The notes under the pieces are model-generated. The model made no database searches and was not told where the DNA came from. It worked only from the letters and a program-made list of their open reading frames with translations. Both the position numbers and the translations under genes were made by a program. From positions 1-64,000 of the forward strand of contig CAMWCA010000002.1 of the NCBI GenBank assembly GCA_947172705.1: a stretch of DNA of 64,000 bases, given 5' to 3'. Positions within the stretch are counted from its first letter, which is position 1. The number at the start of each line of letters is the position of its first letter. This stretch comes from an uncultured Lachnospiraceae bacterium (GTDB taxonomy: Bacteria; Bacillota; Clostridia; Lachnospirales; Lachnospiraceae). Positions 46,141-54,795 of this stretch are shown here, one piece after another.

Positions 46141-47490
46141 TTAATTTTCTATCAGTTGCAGTATGTTTTGCAAATCTGCAATCAGGTCTCTGGAGTAAAC
46201 CTCCGCATTATGGTAGATCTGTTCCGCCTTTGCATAATTTTCGTCCTTTAATGCGGAAATAACCTCACCTCCGAATCGATGGAAGCGTTGATGCTTATCC
46301 CCAAGGGTAGTCCAGATCTGGCGGACAGCAGGTGTTCTGGGCGTCATGGAATAGTAGAAATGACCAAATCCGCATTTGGAGGAATCCAGCTGCAACGGAA
46401 TGATCGTTTTTTCATCCACCATTTTCCGGAGATTCTTCAGCCATGACTGGTGTGCCGTGATGGCATTACTTACATGCTTGCCAAATTCTGCATTTTCCAG
46501 ATGGAAAAAAGCATCCTCTGTCATGGTTCCCATCTGTTTTACCGTATCATCCAGCGTCTTTTCGATTTCTACAACCGGCTGGGTTGCTTTTTTCAGTTCC
46601 TGGCTGACATTTAACATGAAATCGGTGCTGTTCCTTAGCTGATTTTCCATTTCATTCATTGAACTGCTAAGCTCTTCACTGACAGCAGCAATGGAACTGA
46701 TGGAATCATTTACCTTCGAAACATGCATTTGGTTTTCACTGTTCAGTTTCCATACATTTTCTATTTTTTCCGTCATGGATTTGAGCGCCATAATGGTTCC
46801 TTCAGCGCTTTCAACACTCTGCTGCGAGGCGGCTTTGATTTCTTCTACAAACTCACTCATATTTCCAGTGAGATTTTGCGTTTCTTCAGCAAGCTGGCGG
46901 ATCTCAGTGGCAACTACGGCGAATCCCCGCCCTGCTTCTCCGGCTCTTGCCGCTTCAATAGAGGCATTAAGCGCCAGCAGATTTGTCTGCATGGAGATGG
47001 TGCCGATGCCTGCGATCACATCGTTCATGTAATTGATAACTTCAAGGAGATTATCCATATCCTTCTGCATTTGGTGAGAAGTGTCGATGGTTTGGCTGGA
47101 AAGCTCCTTGATGGAGGTCAGTTCGCTTTGACAAGAATCGATCTTGCTGTAGACCTCCTCAGTTTCCGATGAAACCTGAATGATGGTATTGGTCAGCTGT
47201 TCGTGCTGACTGTCTGCATGTTCTGCAGATGATCCGAAGATGGATTCAGTTGCTCTTGCCACATTACGGGAAATATCCACGATCTTTTGTGTCTCGTATT
47301 GCATTGTAAGGTCAAGGGAACTGATCTGCATGACTGCCTTGATGTTCATTTCAAAAATTTCTGCAAATTGTTGTCTTGCGTGGACAAGCCGCTGGTAAAT
47401 ACCGTTTAACGCCGGCTCTTTGGAATAGTCGGCGGATTTCAGTTCTGAAACAGCTTTCATGAGTACCGCCTTCTTTTTGGTTCCTGCCAT
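46141..47490 (-). CDS. Soluble methyl-accepting protein with C-terminal CZB zinc domain
   Basis: A 449-residue cytoplasmic chemoreceptor with no membrane helix. The coiled signalling hairpin is [36 protein letters not shown] (about 165-200). The last 120 residues form a chemoreceptor zinc-binding domain with [18 protein letters not shown] (the CxxG[F/W/L]xxxY core) and distal His residues ([18 protein letters not shown]). In other bacteria CZB domains sense zinc or hypochlorous acid through the Cys-zinc site. It is transcribed toward degV from its own unit. Target pathway in the cell is not evident here. Confidence 0.9.
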   Translation of the reverse strand: MAGTKKKAVLMKAVSELKSADYSKEPALNGIYQRLVHARQQFAEIFEMNIKAVMQISSLDLTMQYETQKIVDISRNVARATESIFGSSAEHADSQHEQLTNTIIQVSSETEEVYSKIDSCQSELTSIKELSSQTIDTSHQMQKDMDNLLEVINYMNDVIAGIGTISMQTNLLALNASIEAARAGEAGRGFAVVATEIRQLAEETQNLTGNMSEFVEEIKAASQQSVESAEGTIMALKSMTEKIENVWKLNSENQMHVSKVNDSISSIAAVSEELSSSMNEMENQLRNSTDFMLNVSQELKKATQPVVEIEKTLDDTVKQMGTMTEDAFFHLENAEFGKHVSNAITAHQSWLKNLRKMVDEKTIIPLQLDSSKCGFGHFYYSMTPRTPAVRQIWTTLGDKHQRFHRFGGEVISALKDENYAKAEQIYHNAEVYSRDLIADLQNILQLIEN

Positions 47491-47652
47491 TTAGCACCTC
47501 TTTTCATTTGATCTTAGTTTTATGTATATATAGTTTTATAATAAAAAAAATTGTGCACATTTGCAACCTTTTTATCGAATATTTTTCAAACTGTATTTTA
47601 TTCCAAAATATGGGATTCACATCCCAAAATTCCAGTACTCATTAAAGCTAAT

Positions 47653-48090
47653 TTATTCTAAAGATGTGCCAAGCGGGGTGAAATCGTGGTCAAACAGCAG
47701 TTCGTTGACTTCATGAATATTTTTTTGCCGATTCAGGGCAAATAAAATTAGCGCATCCCGCTTGTCCCTTGCATATAATTCTCTATTGCCTGAATATTTC
47801 AGCATTTTTTGGGCTTCTTCATCGGAAAGGTGCATACCGAACGCCATGGCGATCAATTTATCCCGGGAAGGCGTTCTTTTTCCGGAAAATATTTGATATA
47901 CGTAGACCCGGTCTAACAGAGAATCCCGGACAACATCCGCCCGGCTGATCTTTTTTTGCTGCAATAAGCCAGAAAGATATTCTGTAAAATGCGGAGTTAA
48001 CAAATTGTTTTGATTTGTGGTCAGATAGTCTTCTATATCCGTTGCTGTCTTGATTTCATTGACAAGTTCTTCCGTTGTCTTAATATTCAT
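47653..48090 (-). CDS. XRE-like helix-turn-helix protein, divergent partner of the Ser/Thr kinase
   Basis: A 145-residue cytoplasmic protein. The helix-turn-helix lies at about 38-88 (FTEYLSGLLQQKKISRADVVRDSLLDRVYVYQIFSGKRTPSRDKLIAMA). The C-terminal part is helical (ARDKRDALILFALNRQKNIHEVNELL). GGAG lies 8 bases before ATG 48090. It shares a 72-base control region with the kinase gene, transcribed the other way. Plausible as the kinase's substrate or the regulator of the pair. No experiment known to me. Confidence 0.75.
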   Translation of the reverse strand: MNIKTTEELVNEIKTATDIEDYLTTNQNNLLTPHFTEYLSGLLQQKKISRADVVRDSLLDRVYVYQIFSGKRTPSRDKLIAMAFGMHLSDEEAQKMLKYSGNRELYARDKRDALILFALNRQKNIHEVNELLFDHDFTPLGTSLE

Positions 48091-48091
48091 G

Positions 48092-48147
48092 TTGCATCTC
48101 CTTAATTGTATTGCTATAATTATACGAAATCAGTCAAAAATTGACAA
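48092..48147. promoter_or_regulatory. Overlapping face-to-face promoters of the kinase and HTH genes
   Basis: Plus strand: TTGCAT (48092-48097), 17 bases, TATAAT (48115-48120), toward the kinase. Minus strand: TTGTCA (48147-48142), 17 bases, TATAAT (48124-48119), toward the HTH gene. The -10 boxes overlap in TATAATTATA, so only one promoter can be occupied at a time. Confidence 0.65.
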
Positions 48148-48161
48148 GGGGGGGACAAAAT

Positions 48162-49637
48162 TTGGAATATGAAGAGATAAAGCTGTTAAAGCAGAGTGAA
48201 AAAAGTACGGTGCATTTGGTACGTGAAAAGGACAGCGGGCGGACTCTGATACGAAAAAAGCTGTCAGGAGACAGGACATACCCTGTTTACAGGAAGCTGA
48301 GGGAATGCCAGCATCCTTATCTGCCCAAACTGATGGAAGTTACATATACAGATCATTGTACTACGATTTTTGAAGAATACATAGAGGGGGAGACCATTGG
48401 CAGTGTGGAATTGTCTGAAAAACAGTTTGCAAGTGTGGCAAAGGAGCTGTGCGCCGTTCTGGAATTCATTCACGGCAAGGGAATAATTCACCGGGATATT
48501 AAACCCTCCAATGTGATTCTTGCAAAGGACGGACACATCCGGCTGATCGATTTCGATATAGCGCGTATCGGCAAGGAAGAGGCGGAGCAGGACACGAAAA
48601 TTCTTGGCACGCGGGGATATGCGCCGCCGGAGCAATATGGATTTTCACAGACTGACGAGAGAGCGGATATATATTCCCTGGGCGTTACCTTAAATCAGAT
48701 TTCCATAGGCGGTGAAAAGAAAATAAAGAAGCGTTATCAAAAGATCATAAAGAAGTGTATGAATCTGAATCCGGATAAACGCTATCAATCTGCAGGGCAG
48801 GTGAAGCAGGCTTTTTTCCTTTCAAAATGGAAATTCCTGTACTGTGTTCCGGTATTTCTTCTGTTGATTCTCATATGGAGTTATGGGATTTCTCCAAAAA
48901 TGGAGGGGTTAGGAAATGGAGAACCGGAAACTGCCCGGATAACAGAACTGTCTGCACCGGCTGATCCTCACTGGAAAGAGGGTACGGGAATTGCGCTTTG
49001 GGGTACGGTATCTGAATCAGGCGTTCCGGGCGAGCAGAGCTACCATTACAGGCTGTACCGGATGGATACGGAACTTTCTCCAGATCCTGCTGTGGACGAA
49101 TGTATTTATGAAAATAGCATTCTGACCAATACAACTAATGAATTTATGGAATTTGCTTTTGCAACTAAATTTGAAGGAAATGGATATTACTATTTTGATG
49201 TTTGCGCTGAGGGAGATGGAACTTCTTATTCAAACAGTTCCTATGTGATGTCGGATGCTTTTGAATACACAGGCGAATCGGCGCCTCCATTGCCTTCGCC
49301 CACAGAACTTGCATGGAAGCTTGTTCAGCCGAATGGTGATTCGCGTTTATATTATGCTACCTGGAGCAATCTGGATGATTATGAAGACGATGACCGATTT
49401 AATGTGGTCGTTGTAGATAAAGACGACAATTATGTCATGAATAATATTTGGTCAAAAAAGAGAATTATGGAAGATGGGTATGATGGAGTCAAGATCAGAC
49501 CGGAATTTTTGTCAGAATCCGAAGGACCATACCGCTTTGCTGTCCAGGCTTTATCTTCCCGACCCAATGAATATTCGTCGAGCTTTTGGCCTGAAATTAT
49601 GACAGACGAATACTTTAGTCCATGGTTTAGCAATTAA
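48162..49637 (+). CDS. Membrane Ser/Thr protein kinase with extracellular FN3-like sensor
   Basis: A 491-residue Hanks-type kinase. I start at TTG 48162, 7 bases after a G-rich Shine-Dalgarno (AGGGGGGGG). No ATG start lies in frame nearby. Kinase domain about 1-225: catalytic loop HRDIKPSNV, metal loop DFD (in LIDFDIARIG, where DFG is usual), activation segment GTRGYAPPEQYG, and ADIYSLGVTL. One membrane helix follows (about 224-245). The outer part has one or two FN3-like sheets (GIALWGTV..YHYRLYRMD; YYFDVCAEGDGTSYSNSSYV). PASTA repeats are absent, so it is not a PrkC/Stk1 ortholog. Ligand and targets unknown. Confidence 0.85.
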   Translation: MEYEEIKLLKQSEKSTVHLVREKDSGRTLIRKKLSGDRTYPVYRKLRECQHPYLPKLMEVTYTDHCTTIFEEYIEGETIGSVELSEKQFASVAKELCAVLEFIHGKGIIHRDIKPSNVILAKDGHIRLIDFDIARIGKEEAEQDTKILGTRGYAPPEQYGFSQTDERADIYSLGVTLNQISIGGEKKIKKRYQKIIKKCMNLNPDKRYQSAGQVKQAFFLSKWKFLYCVPVFLLLILIWSYGISPKMEGLGNGEPETARITELSAPADPHWKEGTGIALWGTVSESGVPGEQSYHYRLYRMDTELSPDPAVDECIYENSILTNTTNEFMEFAFATKFEGNGYYYFDVCAEGDGTSYSNSSYVMSDAFEYTGESAPPLPSPTELAWKLVQPNGDSRLYYATWSNLDDYEDDDRFNVVVVDKDDNYVMNNIWSKKRIMEDGYDGVKIRPEFLSESEGPYRFAVQALSSRPNEYSSSFWPEIMTDEYFSPWFSN

Positions 49638-49669
49638 TTTAAAGTGCGAAACGGTTCTTTTTTTCATTT

Positions 49670-49691
49670 GTATGCTGACGGCATACCTTTT
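49670..49691 (+). terminator. Terminator after the kinase gene
   Basis: GTATGC (49670-49675) pairs with GCATAC (49681-49686), followed by C then TTTT. Confidence 0.55.
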
Positions 49692-49758
49692 CTGCATTTA
49701 AAACGGTTACAATGTCAAAAGAAGCGTTAAAACCAAAGAAAGAAGGAAGGAAAAGGAT

Positions 49759-50631
49759 ATGAAAAGAAAAGGGCTTTTGAAAAAAATGATCGGGGCACTA
49801 TGTGTAGGCGCGATTATAAGTATGCCGGTAACTGTAAGTGCGGCTGAAAAGGAAGATGTACTGGGAACCTGGAATGGTGGATGGCAAACTTTCATTTTTT
49901 ATGAGAACGGGGAAGCACACCACGAAATTTCAGGACTCGGTGGTAATGACAGCGAATATCATATGGAATCTGGTTCCCTTACAGGAAAGGATGACTCAGG
50001 AGCTACAGTAACAGTGGACTATGATTTATGGAGAGGAGATCGGATAAACGGTGTTTCTACGGATGCGGAGGAGAATGCAGTAATATACAAGATAATTGGC
50101 TCCGGCAGGATGCAAGCATGGAATGTTTGTAAAAACGCAGGCAGCGATGAGTGGAAAATTAACGATCCTTCTACCTTCACCAAAGCGGGAACCGCTGATT
50201 CGACCAGTGCTGCCCCTGTTAGTTCAGGCAATGGATGTAATCATTCTTATGAGTGGAGTGTAACAACAGATCCTACGGAAACAACGGACGGTGAATGTTC
50301 TTATATATGCACGTCCTGTGGCGACATCAAAGCAAGACAGCCAGTCAGCGCATATGTTGTCATCAAAGATAAGCTTTTGGCATCCATTAAGAATGCAGAA
50401 GCGGGAACTACTGTAACCTTCGACAATCATTCATGGCTCTGCTATCCACAGTATGTGCTTGATGCTTTAAAAGAAAAAGGCGATGTATCCTTAAAAACTG
50501 ATTTTACCTATGGAGGGAATAACTACAGCTTTACAATTCCCGCCGGAAGTGATTACACGAATCTGGAACAGGCTGATTTCTATGGATTTATGTACCTGCT
50601 TGGCGCATATAACGGGACTATAGTTGAATAA
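49759..50631 (+). CDS. Secreted protein with Cys-containing C-terminal domain
   Basis: A 290-residue exported protein. The signal peptide is about residues 1-27 (MKRKGLLKKMIGALCVGAII.. ending VSAAEK). The mature N-terminal domain (DVLGTWNGGWQTFIFYENGEA, about 30-140) looks like a lipocalin-like beta domain, followed by a Ser/Thr linker. The section CNHSYEWSVTTDPTETTDGE then YICTSCGD (about 155-200) matches the Cys/His small repeats common in Lachnospiraceae surface proteins. No cell-wall sorting motif. It is 121 bases from the kinase gene, and a functional link (sensor ligand) is only speculation. Confidence 0.75.
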   Translation: MKRKGLLKKMIGALCVGAIISMPVTVSAAEKEDVLGTWNGGWQTFIFYENGEAHHEISGLGGNDSEYHMESGSLTGKDDSGATVTVDYDLWRGDRINGVSTDAEENAVIYKIIGSGRMQAWNVCKNAGSDEWKINDPSTFTKAGTADSTSAAPVSSGNGCNHSYEWSVTTDPTETTDGECSYICTSCGDIKARQPVSAYVVIKDKLLASIKNAEAGTTVTFDNHSWLCYPQYVLDALKEKGDVSLKTDFTYGGNNYSFTIPAGSDYTNLEQADFYGFMYLLGAYNGTIVE

Positions 50632-50665
50632 TGGGAATGTAGATCATTTCCATCATAATATCGGA

Positions 50666-50707
50666 AGGGTTTTCTGTGATGAAGGTAAATCATGGGAGAC
50701 CCTTTTG
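50666..50707 (+). terminator. Terminator after the secreted-protein gene
   Basis: AAGGGT (50666-50671) pairs with ACCCTT (50700-50705), with TTTC/GGGA pairing inside and a T-run to 50707. The rest of the gap to 50867 is AT-rich, with no recognisable gene. Confidence 0.6.
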
Positions 50708-50866
50708 CTATAGGTAAAAATGAAAGCATTACCATCGGTACGGAAGTATGCGTAAAGAATGTAGTTAAAAAATATATAATATCACATTCCAAAGCGTCGG
50801 AGTTTGGTGTAAAATAAATTATAAGGATTTGAATTTAAGAAAATTATTTTGAAGTTGAGAGGGCAT

Positions 50867-51208
50867 ATGTATAATTTCACGATAATGCATAAGAATGACA
50901 TGGTAGCAAGGGTTTTTGTTTCAGATAATCATAAAGAAGTTAAAATTGAAAAGTTGGTTCCTGACTCAATTATTCAGCCCTTTGGCGGGAATGATTTATC
51001 AATAAACCGCGTATATTCTTTTTTGAAAAGCAGATGTTACGAGGACGGAAGAGCGGATCTTCAGGAAATTTTAAAGAAAGCAAACTTATCGTCAAACAAC
51101 CCATGGGAATGGAATAAGATAACCCATGGGGTTATGTGGGAGGATCATCTGTGGATTAAATTTGAGGGAGAAGAATTATGCTGGGAGGACGTCAGATGGA
51201 GAAAATAA
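50867..51208 (+). CDS. Small protein of a HipA-like kinase operon (possible split N-terminal HipA piece)
   Basis: A 113-residue protein started at ATG 50867 (AGAGGG upstream). TTG 50849 is a possible longer start. The first 40 residues form beta strands (YNFTIMHKNDMVARVFVSDNHKEVKIEK). RVYSFLKSRCYEDGRADLQEILKKANL and WEWNKITHGVMWEDHLWIKFEGEEL follow. The order and size recall the N-terminal part of HipA-type proteins encoded separately, as with HipS in HipBST. That is inference from layout: the sequence is not clearly HipS. It overlaps the kinase start by 13 bases. Confidence 0.6.
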   Translation: MYNFTIMHKNDMVARVFVSDNHKEVKIEKLVPDSIIQPFGGNDLSINRVYSFLKSRCYEDGRADLQEILKKANLSSNNPWEWNKITHGVMWEDHLWIKFEGEELCWEDVRWRK

Positions 51209-51978
51209 TCAATTATAGGCTGTCGCCGGAAGCGATGGTGATGGTATCGGGAAGCAGTATAGGAACCCAAAAAAAGTATTATGAAAATGGCTATTGGTAC
51301 AAGCAGGATCGAGTAGGCTATGAGGGGACAGCAGAATATTTGTCTTCGCTGGTGCTTTCGTGCTCTAATGTGAAAGAATATGCCAAATATGAAAAATGTC
51401 AGATAAATGGAATATTCGGCTGCCGTAGTGCTAATTTTTTGAAATCTGGGGAATCGTATATCAGCTTACAGAGACTGTATGACACATATTCAGGAGGACA
51501 GCTATCGGAACAAATGCGTTTACTAAATACTGTTGCGGAGAGAGTAGATTATGTAGTTGGATATGTAAGAGAAGTAATTGACCTTGATATAAAAGAACAA
51601 TTAGGAAAACTTCTCACATTTGATATGCTGGTTTTGAATACGGACAGACATTTCAATAATATAGGTATTATTGCGGACATTGAGCATGGAACTTATCGGA
51701 ATGCGCCCATATTTGACAATGGGAATGCATTATTAAGCAATGTTGGGGAATTTCCCTATGATGATCCTTTTGAAAACTTTATAGAAAAAGTTATTGGTCA
51801 GCCCTTTTCAGCAAATTTGGAAAGACAAGCCTGGGAAGTGGGGTATGGGCTAAAAATCAATTATCATAAGCTGGACGATTTATTGAACAATGAGCCTGAA
51901 ACAAGAGCGGTTGCGGTATTGAAATATCAGTTAAATCGTTATGAAAAAATATTGAATGATGATTCTCTTTTAGTTTAA
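51196..51978 (+). CDS. HipA-like Ser/Thr kinase (compact form)
   Basis: A 260-residue protein. I start at ATG 51196 (GGGAGG 7 bases upstream). ATG 51178 in frame is an alternative. It has the HipA C-terminal kinase signature LLTFDMLVLNTDRHFNNIGII (catalytic Asp in NTDRHxxN, about residue 148) and a metal-binding Asp in APIFDNGNALL. It lacks the N-terminal HipA subdomain, which may be the separate upstream protein. HipA toxins phosphorylate tRNA synthetases or other proteins and stop growth. No HipB-like HTH antitoxin is present beside it, so a toxin role is unproven. Confidence 0.8.
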   Translation: MEKIINYRLSPEAMVMVSGSSIGTQKKYYENGYWYKQDRVGYEGTAEYLSSLVLSCSNVKEYAKYEKCQINGIFGCRSANFLKSGESYISLQRLYDTYSGGQLSEQMRLLNTVAERVDYVVGYVREVIDLDIKEQLGKLLTFDMLVLNTDRHFNNIGIIADIEHGTYRNAPIFDNGNALLSNVGEFPYDDPFENFIEKVIGQPFSANLERQAWEVGYGLKINYHKLDDLLNNEPETRAVAVLKYQLNRYEKILNDDSLLV

Positions 51979-52010
51979 GATAATATATTGATGTGAGGAG
52001 CGATGTGAAT

Positions 52011-52244
52011 ATGAATGAAAGTCAACAAATCACATATATGCAGGCAAGGCTTTTAAGGCTTGCATCAGAAGAATGGAATATGCCGATTCAGGAAGTAGCG
52101 TCGCTGTTTTCTGAATATAAGGTTTTGCAATTTATCAGAGAATGCTTTGGGATTTTCCATGTAGAGGGCGATTATGCTGTGTTTGACGATATTGTAGATT
52201 ATCTCAATAATAAGGGGGTTAACGTGGATGCAGGAGTTGGCTGA
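52011..52244 (+). CDS. DUF3791-family small protein
   Basis: A 77-residue protein started at ATG 52011 (GAGGAG 10 bases upstream). GTG 52005 is also possible. It is helical (ITYMQARLLRLASEEWNMPIQEVASLF) and continues YKVLQFIRECFGIFHVEGDYAVFDDIVDYLNNKG, the DUF3791 pattern. The family has no known biochemical role and often stands beside DUF3990, as here, with a 17-base overlap. An antitoxin or adaptor role is a reasonable guess. Confidence 0.72.
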   Translation: MNESQQITYMQARLLRLASEEWNMPIQEVASLFSEYKVLQFIRECFGIFHVEGDYAVFDDIVDYLNNKGVNVDAGVG

Positions 52245-52791
52245 TGGAATGATTCTTTATCATGGAAGCTATTGTGAAGTAGGACAACCAAAGCTCCAAC
52301 GGGGGGCAAGGTATAAAGATTTTGGGCAGGGATTTTATCTTACATCATCAAAAGAGCAAGCGGAAAAATTTATAAGAATTTCTGTAAGAAAGGCTATGCT
52401 TAGTGGAAAGGTGGATGATAAACAAAGTTTTGGGTTTGTTTCTGTATTTCAATTTTCTATGAAAGAATCGCTTAATATATTTGTTTATCCGGAGGCGGAT
52501 ATTGAATGGCTTCATTGCGTCGTTGCTCATAGAAGAAAGAATACATTTCCAGAGATTGTCGATAAAATGAAGAAATATGATATTATTGTGGGGAAAATAG
52601 CAAATGATAATACAAATGCTACGATTGCAGCATACATGGCAATGGCATATGGAGAGATAGGGACAAAGATAGCTGATGATATGTGTGTTAAATTGTTGTT
52701 ACCAGAGAGATTGCAGGATCAATTTTGTTTCAGAACTGATAGGGCATTGGAAAGTCTGAGATTTGTAGAAAGTGAGAAAATATGGCTGTAG
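52228..52791 (+). CDS. DUF3990-family protein, ADP-ribosyltransferase-like fold candidate
   Basis: A 187-residue protein (ATG 52228 with AAGGGGG upstream; ATG 52249 is also possible). The N-terminus shows ILYHGSYCEV, KDFGQGFYLTSS and KEQAEKF, the DUF3990 signature. The H-x-[ST] and GxGFYLT words recall the NAD-binding core of ADP-ribosyltransferases, which is how the family is usually classified. The rest (VVAHRRKN, IVGKIANDNTNATIAAYM) is also conserved-looking. It is sandwiched between two small helical proteins in overlapping frames, the arrangement of a toxin with its neutralisers. Activity is not known to me. Confidence 0.75.
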   Translation: MQELADGMILYHGSYCEVGQPKLQRGARYKDFGQGFYLTSSKEQAEKFIRISVRKAMLSGKVDDKQSFGFVSVFQFSMKESLNIFVYPEADIEWLHCVVAHRRKNTFPEIVDKMKKYDIIVGKIANDNTNATIAAYMAMAYGEIGTKIADDMCVKLLLPERLQDQFCFRTDRALESLRFVESEKIWL

Positions 52792-53021
52792 AAAAGGAAA
52801 TCGCAAAGGAAACAAAAAATAATGTTATAGACATGTTGCTTACTTTAATTGTTGAAGAATTGTCGAAGGATCTGAACATGGATCCTGATGAAACATTTTC
52901 AAGATTCATTTCATCCAAGACAGGAAAATTATTTTATGATGATGAGTCCAGGCTTTGGTGGAACGGACCGTCATATATTGCAGAAATGTATAAAAATGAA
53001 GTGAAAGAGACGAGGGTATAA
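52782..53021 (+). CDS. Small protein overlapping the DUF3990 gene (antitoxin candidate)
   Basis: A 79-residue, acidic, helical protein. ATG 52782 overlaps the DUF3990 stop by 10 bases. The sequence NNVIDMLLTLIVEELSKDLNMDPDETFSRFISSKTGKLFYDDESRLWWNGPSYIAEMY reads like the short helical proteins found with DUF3990/DUF3791 sets. Not assigned to a named family. Its tight coupling makes it part of the same unit. Confidence 0.65.
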   Translation: MAVEKEIAKETKNNVIDMLLTLIVEELSKDLNMDPDETFSRFISSKTGKLFYDDESRLWWNGPSYIAEMYKNEVKETRV

Positions 53022-53046
53022 AAGGCTGATAGAAAAGAGATTATCA

Positions 53047-53967
53047 ATGAACACAGTATACTTTTCTGGAAAATTGAAAAAGAAATATAAAGCGATTGAC
53101 GTACAGAATTTAATTTGTACATTTGCTAAAGAGCGTGATATTGCCGTTCAATGTCTTGACGAGAGCCAAACCTTCGTTGATTTTGGAATTAAAAGTGAGG
53201 GCTTTTGCTTTTCAGTGGAAAATGGCTGGCTGGCGGAACAGCTTATAAAGCACGAAGTGGATGATGCAGGAAAATTCTGGCGCATTTATGAATTGCTGTA
53301 TGAGTTCCGCAGTTTATTTACAGTATATAAAGTAGATGATGATTTCGGGATATGGGCAGATTACTGTTATCAGAAAGAGCCGGTAGTGATTGAATTGCGG
53401 GAGTTAACTGAGGAGGAAGCGGAAATACGGAAACATCTGAATCTTTCTCGTTGTACGGATTCCTGCCAGATATTGCTTGGAATTATTGAGTTATTTATGT
53501 GGGACAAAGGTCCTTTCAAAGATGAAGTTTTGGGCGACTGGTTCACCATGATACAGAAAATTCGGGATGAATGGCAGCGTGTAGTCCCTGTTTGGCTATA
53601 TGGGATCGTAGATACCTGGATTTATTATTGTATGGACTTCCGCGGGAAACCCGTCAGTGAATATCCTGAGAATAATAGAAAACTTGAAGCTGCAATGCGG
53701 GCAGCCAGCTGTGGATTTACGGCGAATATCCTCCATTTATGGGGTGGATGCTCAGGAAAATTGGAGAAAGATATTACCGTATTTTTTGAATACGAGAGTC
53801 AGAAATGCAAACGACAGACAGGTTATGAACTGGATCAGTCCTTTGACGGCGTATATCGGTATGTTCTTTCCTCGCTGGATTATCTTGGATTTCGTATACG
53901 GCAACAGCCCAATTACCCATCTGAAATATTGGATGCATCTTGCTTTGACTACAATTCGCTGGTATAA
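53047..53967 (+). CDS. Protein of unknown function, 306 residues
   Basis: A soluble protein with no signal peptide or membrane segment. It is rich in Trp, Tyr and acidic residues. Residues about 5-90 look alpha/beta (KAIDVQNLICTFAKERDIAVQCLDE). The centre is helical (CQILLGIIELFMWDKGPFKDEVLGDWFTMIQKIRDEWQRVVPVWLYGIVDTW), and RQTGYELDQSFDGVYRYVLSSLDYLGFRIRQQPN is near the end. I do not recognise a domain. It follows the HipA/DUF3990 set by 25 bases with a weak Shine-Dalgarno, so it may be the last gene of that operon. A convergent transporter operon follows. Confidence 0.7.
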   Translation: MNTVYFSGKLKKKYKAIDVQNLICTFAKERDIAVQCLDESQTFVDFGIKSEGFCFSVENGWLAEQLIKHEVDDAGKFWRIYELLYEFRSLFTVYKVDDDFGIWADYCYQKEPVVIELRELTEEEAEIRKHLNLSRCTDSCQILLGIIELFMWDKGPFKDEVLGDWFTMIQKIRDEWQRVVPVWLYGIVDTWIYYCMDFRGKPVSEYPENNRKLEAAMRAASCGFTANILHLWGGCSGKLEKDITVFFEYESQKCKRQTGYELDQSFDGVYRYVLSSLDYLGFRIRQQPNYPSEILDASCFDYNSLV

Positions 53968-54002
53968 GGGTAAACGGTACAGTTTCAAACTGCAATGTAT
54001 TT

Positions 54003-54764
54003 TTACATTATCATATTATTTGTGCGTTTGCTAATTCCGTAAACAAGAATAAATCCCGTTATGATATTAACAGCAATACCTGATACTATTATTTTACCCG
54101 TCAATTCCATTCCGTTATATCCGGAAAAAGCATACAGATAATACATAAAATTTATAAACAATAGGTAATTGCCAAAAAACTGGCTCAATAAATTATTGAC
54201 TAATAAAATGATCAGGGAAGCGCACATCATATTGGAAATATTTGGCATATACAAGGATAAAAGCACTAAAAACAGAACCATTGTTGTCTGCGGAAAAGTT
54301 AATAACAGCATTTGTAATAAATATTCCTGTGCATGGTCGAAGATATGACCGCCCCATAAAAAGTAACCTGTTACAATACTGACGATTACTACAAATAAAA
54401 AACATATTAGCGCAACTGTGAAAATGCTGACAGTTTTTGAGATTAAAAGCTGCTTTTTGGAAACGCCGTTCAACAGAGGCTGCCTGAACATACCGCTTGC
54501 CCTTTCCCCACAAATCAACACCGCGCTGATAAAGCCAAGGAATAGAGGACCGATAATATCAATATAGGACTGCATACACATTGTTGGGAATTTTCCGCCT
54601 GCATAATATCCTGCGGCAAATTCCGCCGTATTTTTATCTCCAGAATTGCCTGCACACCCCAGCGCATTGGAGACGATAATTGCCGCCATTACGGCAAAAA
54701 ATAAATATAGTATTTTTTGTCTTTTCAGTCGTGTAAATTGTATGTGTAATAATCTTGTGATCAT
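54003..54764 (-). CDS. ABC transporter permease (LanG/BcrB-like), second subunit
   Basis: A 253-residue, six-helix permease (helices near 16-38, 60-82, 102-127, 140-165, 170-190 and 222-245) with no domain of its own beyond the ABC-2 type. It opens ITRLLHIQFTRLKRQKILYLFF and has GERASGMFRQPLLNGVSKKQLLISKT, the cytoplasmic segment typical of lantibiotic-immunity permeases. Adjacent to a sister permease and an ATPase (three genes on the minus strand), it completes a LanFEG/BcrABC-like exporter. Likely function: protection against a peptide antibiotic, or its export. The substrate is unknown. Confidence 0.78.
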   Translation of the reverse strand: MITRLLHIQFTRLKRQKILYLFFAVMAAIIVSNALGCAGNSGDKNTAEFAAGYYAGGKFPTMCMQSYIDIIGPLFLGFISAVLICGERASGMFRQPLLNGVSKKQLLISKTVSIFTVALICFLFVVIVSIVTGYFLWGGHIFDHAQEYLLQMLLLTFPQTTMVLFLVLLSLYMPNISNMMCASLIILLVNNLLSQFFGNYLLFINFMYYLYAFSGYNGMELTGKIIVSGIAVNIITGFILVYGISKRTNNMIM

Positions 54765-54795
54765 TTTGGCTCCTTTCTGTCTGTTTCAGCAGACG

